Shown piece after piece: positions 7,512-15,219 of a stretch of DNA of 16,995 bases. Origin of the DNA: Clostridiales bacterium UBA1774 (GTDB lineage Bacteria; Bacillota; Clostridia; Oscillospirales; Oscillospiraceae). The notes below the pieces were generated by a model. That model had not been told where the DNA came from and did no database searches. It saw nothing but the letters and a program-made list of their open reading frames with translations. Every line of letters starts with the position of its first letter. Position 1 is the stretch's first letter. Both the position numbers and the translations under genes were made by a program. The stretch lies in contig DCGQ01000061.1 in assembly GCA_002314635.1 (NCBI GenBank), positions 1 to 16,995 of the forward strand, in the 5' to 3' direction.

Positions 7512-9920
7512 TTACAATGTAAAATCAATCTGAATGGTCATGCGCTCCCCGGCTTCGGCAGCGAAACGGAAGGCACCGTCCTCCGCCGCAGCCGGCTTTC
7601 CGTTCACCAGAATCCGGGAGGACTTTCGGCGGCAGCGCAGAAGCAGCTCCTGCGCCTGATCCGAAACCAGCTCACAGCGGAGACCCTGCGGATTCCATTC
7701 CAGCCTCAGCAGCCGAACCCATGTGTAGAGCCAGAGACCCTCAATAGCGCCGGAGGCAAACCGTTCCGGCAGGGCGGGCAGCAGTTCAATGACACCGGGG
7801 GCGGAGAATACGCACATCTCCAGCAGCAGGGCAGGCATGGCACCCTGCAGATCCGGGAACTGACCCCGGTAGGGGAAGTGGGCGGTAGACAGGTTGTTTC
7901 GTACAAAGCCGTGCTCCATCAGTTGGGTCAGATTCTGCTGCAGCTCATCCGTGTCCCGGAGCCGGATGGCAGTAAAGGCACGGTGGATGATGCCGTGGGC
8001 CGAATCGTCCTGCTGACCGCGCTTCCGGTTGGAGATGCGGATGGCCTCTGCCGCATCCGGTTCCGTATCCGGGGTGACGGCGCGGCCGGGCCACAGGTCG
8101 TAGTGGTGGGATACATGCCGGTGGTTGTAGTTTTCCTCAATGGTGGGCCATGCCCATTCCTTCAGACCGCCTTCACTGTCCAGCAGATAATCCGGCAGCT
8201 CGGAGAGCAGGGTGCGCCAGTGGGGAATGTTCTCCGCCTCGATGCCCAGCGTTTCGCAGCCGGTGATCAGGTTCGTGACCACCTCCCGGCAGATGGCAAT
8301 GTCCATTACGGAGTTGATGCGGGTGGGGTTGATGCTGCGGCAGGTGACGGTCTCATAACCCGGATTGGGCGTGGGATTCTCGGGAGAGAAGGAGGGAACA
8401 AAGATGCGCTTGCCCTTTTCGTCCCGCAGACAGGCATAGTCCTCGTAGAACAGAGCAATCTCCTTCAGCACCGGAATCACCCGGCTGCGGAGAAATCCCC
8501 GGTCACCGGTACAGAGATAGTAACCCCAGAACTCGTTGTAGATCCAGCCCAGACAGCCGGTCCAGCAGTAGTGGGGGTAGGTGCGGGAGAAGTGGTAGAA
8601 CAGGCCGGAATCCGGATCACAGTGGACGCTGGCCAGCAGACCACGGGCACCGAACAGCAGCCGCGCATTGGTTCGGAAATCCTCCAGCTTGGTTTCGTAA
8701 TAACGGAAATAGGTGTCCATCTCCGCAAACAGGCCGGTATTGTTGCCGGCGCAGACCTGCAGGTTGGTGTTGATGTTGTGCTGACCCCACATGGGCGGCA
8801 GCTTGCCGGTGTCGATGATCTGATAGAAGCGGCCCAGATCGTAAAGCTTATCCATCAGCACCGGATCCAGAGAATCCCGGCTGTGGCAGCGGCGCAGCAG
8901 CTCCTCACCGGAAAGCACATAGTCCTGCGGATTGCCCAGATGCAGCTGAGAACGCTGCATTTTTTCACCGAGCACTCGGCGGTTTTCATCGATCATACCG
9001 TCAAAATCCGGCGCAAGCTTTCGGAACTCCGCTCCTGCGGTTTCGCCCATGGCAAGATCGAAATCCTGTTCCACCCGGATAACCCGGATATAGACGGTGA
9101 AACGGCTGGCATTCTGAATCCGCAGTCCGCAGTCAGTCAGCCGGGACTGTCCGCCCTCCGCTTCAAAACGGAGCAGCGCCAGAAAACCCTTTTGTCCGTA
9201 TTCCGGATTGTAGGCCCATGCCAGCGTGAAAAGCTCGGGACTTTTCACCAGCCGATAGGTGGAATTGGGCAGCATTTCCCGGCCGAAGATGCCGGGGCCG
9301 CCGGGAAGCTTCAGCTCCAGCTCCAGATTCAGCTTTCCCTCCGGCCCGGTCAGACGGACCGCGGCCAGATCCTGCCCGTAAGCGGCGAAGGCTTCCGTGC
9401 AATAGGCACCGGTTTCATTGACCCAGCGGGTGGTGATCACACCGGTGAGCAGGTCTGTCCAGCGCAGGTAATCCCAAGTCTTTTCCGCTTTCGGCTGCAT
9501 CAGCTTCAGACGGAAGGCGGGATGGGTACGCAGGGATTCGGTGGGGTAGACAATGTCATTGTCCAGTTTCATATACCGGTCAAATCCGGCTTCACGCTGA
9601 GCTTTGTCGATCAATGCGTCCGCCAGCTCCGGCTTCCCATCCAGCACATGACGGCGAATGTCGCCGATGTAGGGTCGCAGATCCGGCGGGGTGGGAGTAT
9701 GAAGCCATTGCGGCTCATACAGCAGTTCGTGGTTCACCACGATCTCGTCCGCATAAGGCTGACCGTATACATCTAGCCGGTAGCTGCCGCTGCCGGTGTA
9801 CATGGCGTCGGCACTTTCGGCGGCGGGGGTCACGGAGCAGATATTCCGCTCCGGCAGATAATCCTGCCGCAGAGCGGGGGACATGGGCAAGTATTCCGGT
9901 ACGGTGGGAATCAGCTTCAT
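7512..9920 (-). CDS. GH95-like glycoside hydrolase
   Basis: The 802-residue protein has no signal peptide and should be cytoplasmic. Features recalling GH95 (alpha-L-fucosidase / alpha-L-galactosidase) include MWGQHNINTNLQ (377-388), the part of the (alpha/alpha)6 barrel holding the catalytic asparagines in that family. Others are SFSPEN (511-515 region), YNHRHVSHHYDLWPG (598-611), and a C-terminal IELLPALPERFASGAIEGL. The region that in GH95 carries the catalytic aspartate (usually near PFQxDGNFG) reads PYRGQFPDLQGA, with Asp690 as a shifted candidate. Substrate and even family are therefore less sure. ATG 9920 has GGAGG six bases upstream; the frame runs open to 10088, inside the previous gene. 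It lies 11 bases after the GH43-like gene, so the two probably form an operon. Confidence 0.7.
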   Translation of the reverse strand: MKLIPTVPEYLPMSPALRQDYLPERNICSVTPAAESADAMYTGSGSYRLDVYGQPYADEIVVNHELLYEPQWLHTPTPPDLRPYIGDIRRHVLDGKPELADALIDKAQREAGFDRYMKLDNDIVYPTESLRTHPAFRLKLMQPKAEKTWDYLRWTDLLTGVITTRWVNETGAYCTEAFAAYGQDLAAVRLTGPEGKLNLELELKLPGGPGIFGREMLPNSTYRLVKSPELFTLAWAYNPEYGQKGFLALLRFEAEGGQSRLTDCGLRIQNASRFTVYIRVIRVEQDFDLAMGETAGAEFRKLAPDFDGMIDENRRVLGEKMQRSQLHLGNPQDYVLSGEELLRRCHSRDSLDPVLMDKLYDLGRFYQIIDTGKLPPMWGQHNINTNLQVCAGNNTGLFAEMDTYFRYYETKLEDFRTNARLLFGARGLLASVHCDPDSGLFYHFSRTYPHYCWTGCLGWIYNEFWGYYLCTGDRGFLRSRVIPVLKEIALFYEDYACLRDEKGKRIFVPSFSPENPTPNPGYETVTCRSINPTRINSVMDIAICREVVTNLITGCETLGIEAENIPHWRTLLSELPDYLLDSEGGLKEWAWPTIEENYNHRHVSHHYDLWPGRAVTPDTEPDAAEAIRISNRKRGQQDDSAHGIIHRAFTAIRLRDTDELQQNLTQLMEHGFVRNNLSTAHFPYRGQFPDLQGAMPALLLEMCVFSAPGVIELLPALPERFASGAIEGLWLYTWVRLLRLEWNPQGLRCELVSDQAQELLLRCRRKSSRILVNGKPAAAEDGAFRFAAEAGERMTIQIDFTL

Positions 9921-9931
9921 GGTGGGCCTCC

Positions 9932-11353
9932 TTATTCCAGAACGAAGGAACGGAGAGAGGAACTGCCCGTTCCGCTGAATGTGAAGTAAAGAGCGGAAAC
10001 ACCATCCGGAATCCGGATTTCCGCAGACGATTTCACCCACACATCCGTAAATTCTACCGGGATCCGACCCAGTACCGGGCCGTCCCAAGTGGTGCGGACT
10101 TCATAGTCACCCTTTCCGTAGCCGCGGGTATAGATGGATACACGCTGTACATTTTCAAATCGGAAGTATTTGAAGCCTGCAATGGAGCCGGGATTCAGAT
10201 TGGCGATAAAACCCGGATCCCGATCACCGTCCCTGCCGTCCTGCGTGATCTTGGGATAGCGGCCTTCTCTCCACGGATCCCGCTCGTCGCCCCTGCCGGG
10301 AACCAGATGGCAGGCAATATAGGCAGGGTATTCGCCTTTGCCGATCAGCGGTGTGCAGCCGCAGCAGGAGGTCATTTCCACCTGGGGAATGCGTCCGTCC
10401 GGCAGAATCGTTATCTTTTCAAAGCAGCCCTGACGACTGAACTCGGTGGCATTGGTGTGACGATGATAGAAGATATACCACTGGCCGTTGATCTCCGCCA
10501 TGCCGCCATGGTTGTTGCCCGGATAGTACATGGTCTTGTCGGCAGGCTTATAGCTGGCGATGTGGGCATCGCAGTTGCTGACGATGACACCGCCGTATTG
10601 AAAGCCGGAGGTAGGATGATCGCTGAGCGCATAGCACAGCTCATGCATCTTCACGGAGGAATAGACAAAGCAGTATTTCCCGTTGACCCTGCGGATGGAG
10701 GCAGCCTCGAAAAACTCATGCCCCTCGTAATCCGTACCGGCAAAGGCACTGTCCTTCACATAGTATCCGCTGGGAAGAATAAAGACCGGCTCTTCCGCGA
10801 TGCTCAGCATATCCGGGCCCAGTACGGTGGCCATGGGGCCATGGCGGGTTTTGTCCCACGCAAAGCCGAAGCCGGTGTACAGATAGGTTCTGTCACCCTC
10901 GGTCAGAACGGCAGGGTCGAACTGGGGATCATCTCCTTCCCGGGCACCCAGCAGCGTTCCGTCCGCATGGCGTACATAGCCGTGGAACTGATACTTTCCT
11001 GCCGGTGTATCGCAGACGGCCACGGAGACCACGTCCACTTTATCCAGCACATAGAACAGGTAGTAGCGCCCGTCCGGCCCCCGGGTCACATCCGGTGCAT
11101 ACAGGCACATGTGCCCGTCCCGGTTGTAGGGATCCTGCGTTTTTTCGTAGATCACGCCTTCGCAGCGCCAGTCGGTCAGATCCTCCACCGGCGCGGACCA
11201 GCACACATAGTCCTTCTGGCAGTACACATAGCCGTTGAACATATCGTGGGAACCGTAGACATAGACCCGTCCGTCATACACATGAGGTTCGCCGTCGGGG
11301 ACATATTCCCACGAGGGCAGATAGGGATTCGCAAATTGTCCGTCCAGAATCAT
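9932..11353 (-). CDS. GH43-family glycosidase with C-terminal CBM6-like module
   Basis: The 473-residue protein shows the five-bladed propeller motifs of GH43 (arabinofuranosidase / xylosidase type). These are PDGEPHVYDGRVYVYGSHD near residues 19-37 with the presumed base region, APDV with Asp88 as pKa modulator, FFEAAS with Glu216 as the likely acid, and YHRH (297-300). Residues about 390-473 (KYFRFENV... VRTTWDGPVLG... IPDGVSALYFTFSG) look like a CBM6-type carbohydrate-binding module. No signal peptide is seen, so imported oligosaccharides are the likely substrate. GGAGG is six to seven bases before ATG 11353. It is the first gene of the two-gene glycosidase operon; no transporter or regulator gene is next to it in the window. 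Confidence 0.8.
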   Translation of the reverse strand: MILDGQFANPYLPSWEYVPDGEPHVYDGRVYVYGSHDMFNGYVYCQKDYVCWSAPVEDLTDWRCEGVIYEKTQDPYNRDGHMCLYAPDVTRGPDGRYYLFYVLDKVDVVSVAVCDTPAGKYQFHGYVRHADGTLLGAREGDDPQFDPAVLTEGDRTYLYTGFGFAWDKTRHGPMATVLGPDMLSIAEEPVFILPSGYYVKDSAFAGTDYEGHEFFEAASIRRVNGKYCFVYSSVKMHELCYALSDHPTSGFQYGGVIVSNCDAHIASYKPADKTMYYPGNNHGGMAEINGQWYIFYHRHTNATEFSRQGCFEKITILPDGRIPQVEMTSCCGCTPLIGKGEYPAYIACHLVPGRGDERDPWREGRYPKITQDGRDGDRDPGFIANLNPGSIAGFKYFRFENVQRVSIYTRGYGKGDYEVRTTWDGPVLGRIPVEFTDVWVKSSAEIRIPDGVSALYFTFSGTGSSSLRSFVLE

Positions 11354-11414
11354 GGCATCCTCCGTTTCTCCGGCAAGCGATGCGGTTACCGGATTTGGTT
11401 CTTATGTATTTTCA

Positions 11415-11433
11415 TCTCACAGAAGGCGTGAGA
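11415..11433. terminator. Small hairpin after the sigma-factor fragment
   Basis: TCTCAC and GTGAGA form a 6-bp stem around AGAAGGC, ten bases beyond the stop of the sigma-factor fragment on the minus strand. There is no clear T-run after it. It may be a weak terminator of the former sigma gene or lie in the leader of the glycosidase operon. Confidence 0.3.
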
Positions 11434-11442
11434 CAATATGCG

Positions 11443-11538
11443 TTATCCGTCCCGTTTCGTACTTCCCTGTTCCATGCATTTTCGCAGCCTTTCCAACGCC
11501 CGTTTCTCCAGACGCGATACATGGGATTGATTGATAAA
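11443..11538 (-). pseudogene. 3' fragment of a sporulation-type sigma factor gene (SigK/SigE-like region 4.2)
   Basis: On the minus strand the frame ending at TAA 11445-11443 reads INQSHVSRLEKRALERLRKC, then MEQGSTKRDG and stop. QSxVSRLEKRAL is the recognition helix of sigma-70 family region 4.2 as found in SigK and SigE of sporeformers, and a short basic tail is the normal end of such proteins. The frame is closed by a stop upstream (TAA near 11554, within the end of the recombinase gene). Only about 30 codons remain, without a start. The break falls exactly where the recombinase gene begins its 3' flank, which suggests integration into the sigma gene. The family call rests on short but very characteristic sequence. 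Confidence 0.7.
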
Positions 11539-11550
11539 CAAGAAATAATG
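11533..11550. other. Probable attachment junction of the mobile element
   Basis: The sigma-factor reading ends at about 11535 and the recombinase stop codon is at 11551-11553, so the element/chromosome junction must lie within these few AT-rich bases. Large serine recombinases use a two-base core, so no long direct repeat is expected. The exact core cannot be fixed without the partner end or an empty-site sequence. Confidence 0.45.
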
Positions 11551-13143
11551 TTAAATATTATGCATTTTTCCCAGATTATTTAGGATATCGAATCGAAACG
11601 TGATGAAAACCTGCTTGTCCGCGGAAAGCTCGATCCGCTCGATCAGATCCACTAAAAGCTCCCTGCTGGTGCCTGCGGAATCCAGGTATCGGGTCACCAG
11701 CTCCCGGGCCTGATCCGCAATGGGAACCGGGTTTTCCAGCGCCTTGGTGAACTGCTCCTGCTTTTTCAGAAGCTTGGCGCGATCTGCTTTCAGACGGTCA
11801 TAAATGCGGTGAAAGTCCTCATCGGTCAGAAGTCCGTTCAGCATATCCATATACACCTTGTCCATCCGTTCCGTAAAGGACGAGACCTGCTTCTTGACAG
11901 CTTGCAGCTCCTTTTCCGGCGTGTCGGCCTGTTTGTTCTCTGCCAGCAGCTTTTCCGCCAGTGCTTGCAGCACCGTCGGATTCAGGTAAGCCTTGCAGAC
12001 CTCCTGCACCTTTTGCAGCACTGCCTTGGTGACGGTTTCTTCCTTGACACAGTGGCAGGTGCAGACGTCTGCGATGGAAAAGCGCGAATAGGTGCGGCAG
12101 ATGAAGTACAGGCAGGTTTCTCCCTCTGAGCCTTTGCGGTTGATCACGCCCAGCGGGTGCCCGCATTCCTTGCAGAAGATCATTCCTTTCAGCAGGAAAT
12201 CATAGGTGCTGCTGTGGGTGCGCTGCCGGCTGTCGATCAGCCGCTGCACCTTGTCAAAGGTCTCCGCATCCACCAGCGGTTCGTGCGTGCCCTTCACCAC
12301 GATCCACTGCTCCTTGTCCTGCCGCAGCATCTTTTTGGACTTGTAGCTGATGCGGGCGGTGCGTCCCTGCACCATGTTGCCGATGTAGACCTCGTTCCGC
12401 AGCATTTCCGTGATATGCTCGCTGGACCATTTGCCGCTGTAGGAGCCGGGCTTGCTGATTTTAAGACCGGCGTAGGTTGCAGGGGTGGGGACGTGCTCCT
12501 CGTTCAGCGTGATGGCGATTTTGCGGCAGCTGATTCCCTCCTTGGCCATGGCAAAGATCCGGCGCACGATGGGAGCGGCGTTTTCGTCCACCACAATGCG
12601 GTTCTTTTCCGTGGGGTGCTTCATATAGCCGAAGGTGGCCTTGCCGCCGATGAACTGCCCCAGATGCTGCTTGTTCCGCTTGACCGATTTGATCTTCTTG
12701 GAAATGTCCTTGGCATACATATCGTTCATGATGGCACGGAACGGCGTGATGTCGTTGGCGCTGGATTCCACGCCGGTGTCAATGCCGTCCAGCAGGGAGA
12801 TGTACCGCACCCGCTTTTCGGGGAAGTACCGCTCCATGTAGTGCCCGGTCAGGATGTAGTCGCGCCCCAGTCGGGACAGATCCTTGGTGATGACCATGTT
12901 CACTTTTTTCGCTTCGATATCCTGAATCATGCGCTGAAAGGAAGGACGGTCAAAGCTGGTTCCAGAGTAGCCGTCGTCAATGTACGAATCATAGACGAAA
13001 ATCCTGTTTTCCCGAGCAAAGCCCTCCAGCATGGTTTTCTGGTTGATGACGCTGCCGGACAGACCTTCACTTTCGTCCTCCTTGGAGAGACGGATATATA
13101 AGGCCGCGCGATATTCCATGGGGTTGCTTATCTCAAAATTCAT
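11551..13143 (-). CDS. Large serine recombinase (site-specific integrase)
   Basis: The 530-residue protein has an N-terminal resolvase domain with the nucleophile Ser20 in YIRLSKED and the arginines of KDLSRLGRDY (91 and 94). A recombinase domain spans about 165-300 (FGYMKHP... ITLNEEHVPTP... WSSEHITEMLRNEVYIGN). A zinc ribbon starts CKEC (324-327) with further cysteines at 349-365, followed by a long C-terminal coiled coil (about 405-470). This is the domain order of the TnpX/Tn4451 and skin-type recombinases that excise and integrate circular elements. AGGAGG lies just before ATG 13143, and the start overlaps the preceding small gene as ATGA. The gene ends within about 15 bases of the sigma-factor fragment. 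Confidence 0.93.
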   Translation of the reverse strand: MNFEISNPMEYRAALYIRLSKEDESEGLSGSVINQKTMLEGFARENRIFVYDSYIDDGYSGTSFDRPSFQRMIQDIEAKKVNMVITKDLSRLGRDYILTGHYMERYFPEKRVRYISLLDGIDTGVESSANDITPFRAIMNDMYAKDISKKIKSVKRNKQHLGQFIGGKATFGYMKHPTEKNRIVVDENAAPIVRRIFAMAKEGISCRKIAITLNEEHVPTPATYAGLKISKPGSYSGKWSSEHITEMLRNEVYIGNMVQGRTARISYKSKKMLRQDKEQWIVVKGTHEPLVDAETFDKVQRLIDSRQRTHSSTYDFLLKGMIFCKECGHPLGVINRKGSEGETCLYFICRTYSRFSIADVCTCHCVKEETVTKAVLQKVQEVCKAYLNPTVLQALAEKLLAENKQADTPEKELQAVKKQVSSFTERMDKVYMDMLNGLLTDEDFHRIYDRLKADRAKLLKKQEQFTKALENPVPIADQARELVTRYLDSAGTSRELLVDLIERIELSADKQVFITFRFDILNNLGKMHNI

Positions 13144-13316
13144 TGTGTACCTCCTGAGATAAGCGGCTGTTTGTCAACAGCATTGTATATCTGTTTATCG
13201 GAAAAGGCAAGGGCATTCTTCACATAGGCGCGGAAGGACTCTTCCAGAATGTCCTGCAAGGGTTTTCCATCCTTGGTAAAAGAGCAGTGAACCTGTAAAA
13301 CAGGCGTTTTACGCAT
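13140..13316 (-). CDS. Small protein translationally coupled to the recombinase
   Basis: This is a 58-residue protein starting MRKTPVLQVHCSFTKDGKPL and ending in a TGA that overlaps the recombinase ATG (ATGA). A start at 13337 is possible, but GAGGAGG lies eight bases before ATG 13316 and would be inside the longer form, so 13316 is chosen. No membrane segment or known catalytic motif is visible. I do not recognise a named function. Its coupling to the recombinase suggests a role as an accessory or directionality factor, but that is inference. Confidence 0.7.
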   Translation of the reverse strand: MRKTPVLQVHCSFTKDGKPLQDILEESFRAYVKNALAFSDKQIYNAVDKQPLISGGTQ

Positions 13317-13389
13317 AGGCAATACCTCCTCGTTCATTGTATGCGGTTTGAAAATCGGATTTGACCGAATGGCGGGAGCAGCGGCGGAA

Positions 13390-13740
13390 TCAGTGAAGCG
13401 GACGGGGGATTTCAGCCTTCTTTTTCGTGTAATACGGGCAGTAGATCACATCCAGCTTTTTCTCGAGTTTCCAGATCTCGTCTGCGACCTGCAGCAGCTT
13501 TCGGACTTCCTTCGGCGTAAGAGACTTGGAGAAATCGAACATCCGAAGCTCCGTGGCCATATGAATCAGCTCGGCCCGGAAGCGCATATAATCCTTGGGA
13601 CACTCCTGCATCACATAGCCGTTCAGCAGAAGACGAAGAAAAACCTCCCGCTTGTAAAGGCTTTTGCTTACCATATCGTTCAGGTGTTTCAGCTCGGCAT
13701 CGTTCAGCCGGAGCTTGATTTCATGGGTTCTTTTTCTCAT
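13390..13740 (-). CDS. MobC-like mobilization accessory protein
   Basis: The 116-residue, strongly basic protein begins MRKRTHEIKLRLNDAELKHL, a ribbon-helix-helix-type DNA-binding start. It continues with REVFLRLLLNGY, typical of MobC/relaxosome accessory proteins that bind near oriT and help the relaxase. It is preceded by AAAGGACGG and, just upstream, by inverted repeats suited to an oriT. A relaxase gene would be expected directly downstream, but the next gene is the small recombinase-coupled one, 73 bases on. Confidence 0.7.
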   Translation of the reverse strand: MRKRTHEIKLRLNDAELKHLNDMVSKSLYKREVFLRLLLNGYVMQECPKDYMRFRAELIHMATELRMFDFSKSLTPKEVRKLLQVADEIWKLEKKLDVIYCPYYTKKKAEIPRPLH

Positions 13741-13755
13741 GTTTTACCGTCCTTT

Positions 13756-13812
13756 CATAGCAGGGTGTTAAGGGCTGCAAGCCCTTTAGTTGGGTCGATT
13801 GGCCCCGTGGGG
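13756..13812 (-). other. Candidate origin of transfer (oriT)
   Basis: AAGGGC (13770-13775) and GCCCTT (13781-13786) form an inverted repeat. On the minus strand it is followed by AACACCCTGC, which resembles the nic region of RP4-type (MOBP) origins, where an inverted repeat lies about eight bases before a CCTG/C nick. A second small palindrome, CCCC-GT-GGGG, lies at 13803-13812. The site is directly upstream of the MobC-like gene, the usual oriT position. The nick position (near 13760/13761) is only a guess. Confidence 0.4.
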
Positions 13813-13872
13813 GACAAAAGACGATGCTTGTCAAAGTTACTCCACGCAGCGTCTCCTTCCTGCGTTCGTTCC

Positions 13873-14718
13873 TCAGAAGCCTTCAGCCAAGTCATGTGTA
13901 ACCTGATTCTGGTAGTAGCTGTCCATGGTCAGCGGTGCGTTATACAGGGCGGCCAGCAGGTACTGAGGCATGTTTTTCACCGGGACGGTATTGTTCCGCA
14001 GGCACTCCTGCACATACGCAATGTGGAAGCGGGACAGGCTGGAAAAGCGCTGTTCCAAATCTGCATGGCTCCGTGCCGCTCCGGCGATCCATACGGTTTC
14101 TTTCGGATTGCAGAGCGCATTGATCATCAGCTCGACCATGGAATCCAGCTGTCCTTGATCGATTGTTCTGTCGTTTTTCAGAAGGTCGTACTCCAGATTC
14201 GCGTACAGGAAATCTCTGTACTGTTTCCGCTTCTCATCCAATCCCATCTCCGTAGATAAGATAGGATTAGATAGCTTCGTTATTAATTGATTCGTTATAG
14301 ATACGTTAGTTATAGATTGCGCGGGCATTTCCTCTGATGGCCTTACCTCGGGAGGATTTTCCTGCAATGGTACTTTCTGCTCAGATAATCCATCTGAACA
14401 GGGTAACGAATCAGTCCATTCCAGCGCAGGATTCTGGACTATGGTGTAATTCGCCTGTAAAAGCCTTCCCTGCGCGCTGCGTTCTCGGTGACGTGTGATA
14501 TACCCCCGGGCCTCCAGTTCCCGCAGAGCGGAACGCACGCTGTCCTGGCCGTCTTTGCTGAGCTGGGCCAGTCCCTTCACCGTGAACTGCCAGTTTTCCG
14601 GCAAGGACAGGATCAGCGACATCAGGCCTTTGGCTTTCAAGGACAGGCTTCGGTTGCGGAACAGGCCGTTGCTGATCTTGGTGTAATCCTGAATCGGGGT
14701 TTCTCTCTTTACGGGCAT
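13873..14718 (-). CDS. Replication-initiator-like winged-helix protein (DUF6017-type)
   Basis: The 281-residue protein has an N-terminal winged-helix domain (YTKISNGLFRNRSLSLKAKG... LPENWQFTVKGLAQLSKDGQDSVRSALRELEARGYI), similar to RepA_N-type initiators and element-borne HTH proteins. A variable linker (about 105-160) and a C-terminal alpha-helical domain with LDSMVELMINAL... NMPQYLLAALYNA follow. That architecture is found in Clostridia integrative elements and plasmids. The linker is encoded by AT-rich 15-bp repeats (14258-14317), a place where RepA_N plasmids keep their origin. The ATG at 14718 has no clear ribosome binding site. Replication or maintenance of the excised circle is the likely role. 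Confidence 0.75.
   Translation of the reverse strand: MPVKRETPIQDYTKISNGLFRNRSLSLKAKGLMSLILSLPENWQFTVKGLAQLSKDGQDSVRSALRELEARGYITRHRERSAQGRLLQANYTIVQNPALEWTDSLPCSDGLSEQKVPLQENPPEVRPSEEMPAQSITNVSITNQLITKLSNPILSTEMGLDEKRKQYRDFLYANLEYDLLKNDRTIDQGQLDSMVELMINALCNPKETVWIAGAARSHADLEQRFSSLSRFHIAYVQECLRNNTVPVKNMPQYLLAALYNAPLTMDSYYQNQVTHDLAEGF
14258..14317 (-). repeat. Four 15-bp iteron-like repeats inside the initiator gene
   Basis: Reading the minus strand from 14317, four consecutive 15-mers are ATCTATAACTAACGT, ATCTATAACGAATCA, ATTAATAACGAAGCT and ATCTAATCCTATCTT. They are far more AT-rich than the flanks and encode the five-residue repeats SITNV, SITNQ, LITKL and SNPIL. Iterons placed within the initiator coding region are known for RepA_N plasmids, so this could be the element's replication origin. 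Confidence 0.5.
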
Positions 14719-15219
14719 TCTAAGTCTACTTTTACGATTTACATTGCTGATTTTCGAAGGGCACAGTAATCACTTGGCGTGTTCTCTTGTTTTTTCGACA
14801 GCTCGACGGATAGCAATTGTCGTGCTTGCAGACCTGCGCTGACAGGAAAGCGGAGATCCAACGGCGCTTTGCCAGACAGTTCGGCCTGTCTGCCTGCGGG
14901 ACAGGAAAGCTTCTGACCGAAGAAAGGAGGCTCACATCTGGCCTGCCGTTTCCCGGCTGGATTCTCCCTGCTGCTCCAGCAAAGCAGAACACAGCAATTA
15001 CCAGCTCATCAGCTGCTTTAAGTGGCTGCGTCTCTTCCAAATTCCGTACCACCCACGGCGAAATCAAATGCGCTTGGCGGGTGCGTGGATTTTGGCTGAG
15101 AAGCGTTATGCAGCTGGGTGTATGAAATTTTCAAGGTACACTGGAATTTTACGTTCCTGCTTCCTATTGGGCATTTTTACCGATATTAGGTCAGGCTTTT
15201 TCGGATTTTCTTAAAAACT
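14719..15219. other. Stretch without a convincing gene
   Basis: Frames open here on both strands (minus 14732-15067, plus 14817-15125), but neither has a good start signal or a recognisable motif, and they overlap each other. The stretch contains GACAGGAAAGC twice, and CCTGTC/GACAGG as a small inverted repeat near 14887-14907. The right end of the mobile element probably lies in or beyond this stretch. At 15121 it holds the first copy of a TATGAAATTTTCAAGGTACAC motif that recurs in the larger repeats. Confidence 0.5.
15121..15141. repeat. Short third copy of the repeat-end motif
   Basis: TATGAAATTTTCAAGGTACAC matches, with zero to three changes, the ends of the two large repeats (near 15332 and 15790). 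It is likewise followed by a weak inverted repeat (GGAA...TTCC, 15143-15157). The rest of the large repeat is not visible upstream of it. Confidence 0.6.

Larger units (their letters stand above)
11540..14720 (-). mobile_element. Integrative mobilizable element or skin-like element (Tn4451-type genes)
   Basis: Four genes in the same direction form a recognisable set: replication-initiator-like protein, MobC-like protein, small coupled protein and large serine recombinase. The left edge is fixed by the sigma-factor fragment at about 11540. The right edge is not seen; 14720 is only the end of recognisable element genes. No relaxase, T4SS or cargo gene is present, so the element is either reduced or continues outside what I can identify. 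Confidence 0.65.

Noticed and set aside
7470..11431. Long plus-strand open frames (7470-9776 and 9614-11431) opposite the two glycosidase genes
   Set aside because: No domain can be recognised, they overlap each other, and the minus strand has well-formed genes with good ribosome binding sites.
14228..14320. Repeated AT-rich bases considered as a CRISPR-like array
   Set aside because: The 15-bp units are adjacent without spacers and stay in frame within a coding gene, so iterons or a repetitive linker explain them better.
14732..15125. Overlapping open frames on both strands upstream of the initiator gene
   Set aside because: No recognisable motif or start signal. The plus frame starts only at a TTG, and the minus frame has cysteine-rich but unordered composition. 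Left as unexplained.
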